From NCBI RefSeq assembly GCF_001424875.1, contig NZ_LMCT01000036.1:1-32596 (forward strand): a stretch of DNA of 32,596 bases, written 5' to 3'. The notes under the pieces were generated by a model. It ran no database searches and was not told where the DNA came from. It worked only from the letters and a program-made list of their open reading frames with translations. Shown here piece after piece: positions 32,557 through 32,596 of this stretch (the stretch's first letter is position 1; every line of letters starts with the position of its first letter). Source of the DNA: Kitasatospora sp. Root107 (GTDB lineage: Bacteria; Actinomycetota; Actinomycetes; Streptomycetales; Streptomycetaceae). A program made the position numbers and the translations under genes.

Positions 32557-32596
32557 ATGCGCACCCTGATCAGCACCGCTTTCATCTCGCTCGACG
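32557..32596 (+). CDS. Dihydrofolate reductase / RibD C-terminal-like protein, 5' end only
   Basis: Only 13 codons are visible: MRTLISTAFISLD, cut by the window end. This beginning matches the 'M..L....SLDG' opening of DHFR-family (RibD C-terminal domain) proteins, which are often encoded beside HxlR regulators. The ATG at 32557 follows GAGGA at suitable spacing, and a good promoter precedes it. The rest of the protein, and so the final assignment, lies outside the window. Confidence 0.65.
   Translation, partial: MRTLISTAFISLD

Noticed and set aside
22202..32596. Specialised-metabolite gene cluster
   Set aside because: The accessory genes are catabolic enzymes and local regulators. No synthase, synthetase, tailoring set or resistance exporter is visible.

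Overview
High-GC actinobacterial chromosome. The gene order mtrA-mtrB-lpqB-comF-hpf-response regulator-(...)-secA-Rv3235 family, with frequent GTG starts and TAT/lipoprotein exports, points to Streptomycetaceae (Streptomyces or Kitasatospora; the genus is inference). No insertion sequence, prophage, CRISPR array or tRNA was seen.

Region 1 (1-6195): the 3' tip of a 5S rRNA gene with a 30-nt stretch duplicated at the very edge, the rrn terminator, a small NTF2-like protein, then a compact minus-strand operon (GlpF/GDPD-type membrane protein, DUF4129, DUF4350, MoxR AAA+ ATPase, DUF58). Three of its junctions are only a few nt apart or overlap by 4 nt, so the proteins very probably act as one membrane-associated MoxR/DUF58 unit. 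Its biochemical job is not established.

Region 2 (6196-13480): the conserved MtrA-MtrB-LpqB signalling module, with coupled or overlapping genes, followed by comF (convergent), the ribosome hibernation factor hpf with a UUCG-loop terminator, and an orphan NarL/LuxR-type response regulator.

Region 3 (13508-22194): a TAT-exported flavin amine/L-amino-acid oxidase and a YcaQ-type DNA glycosylase on the minus strand, then secA with its terminator, an Rv3235-family protein, a patatin-like phospholipase, a striking 159-bp imperfect inverted-repeat element (43-nt arms), and a DUF6912 protein. secA to DUF6912 is largely housekeeping synteny.

Region 4 (22202-32596): accessory catabolism and regulation. 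It holds a TAT-exported SdsA1-type alkylsulfatase, an HSL-family alpha/beta hydrolase, a GH1 beta-glycosidase divergent from a TetR regulator across a perfect 25-bp palindromic operator, a DeoR/GlpR sugar regulator convergent with a secreted GH27 alpha-galactosidase carrying a CBM13 lectin domain, a divergent sugar-binding lipoprotein without permeases, and an HxlR regulator divergent from the start of a dihydrofolate reductase/RibD-like gene. The GH27/binding-protein intergenic region holds two inverted repeats with a shared TTCAATCA core. GH27, the binding protein and DeoR plausibly form a galactoside-use locus.

No wholly new system could be demonstrated. The least understood items are the MoxR/DUF58 operon, the 43-nt-arm inverted-repeat element, and the repeat architecture between GH27 and the sugar-binding protein.
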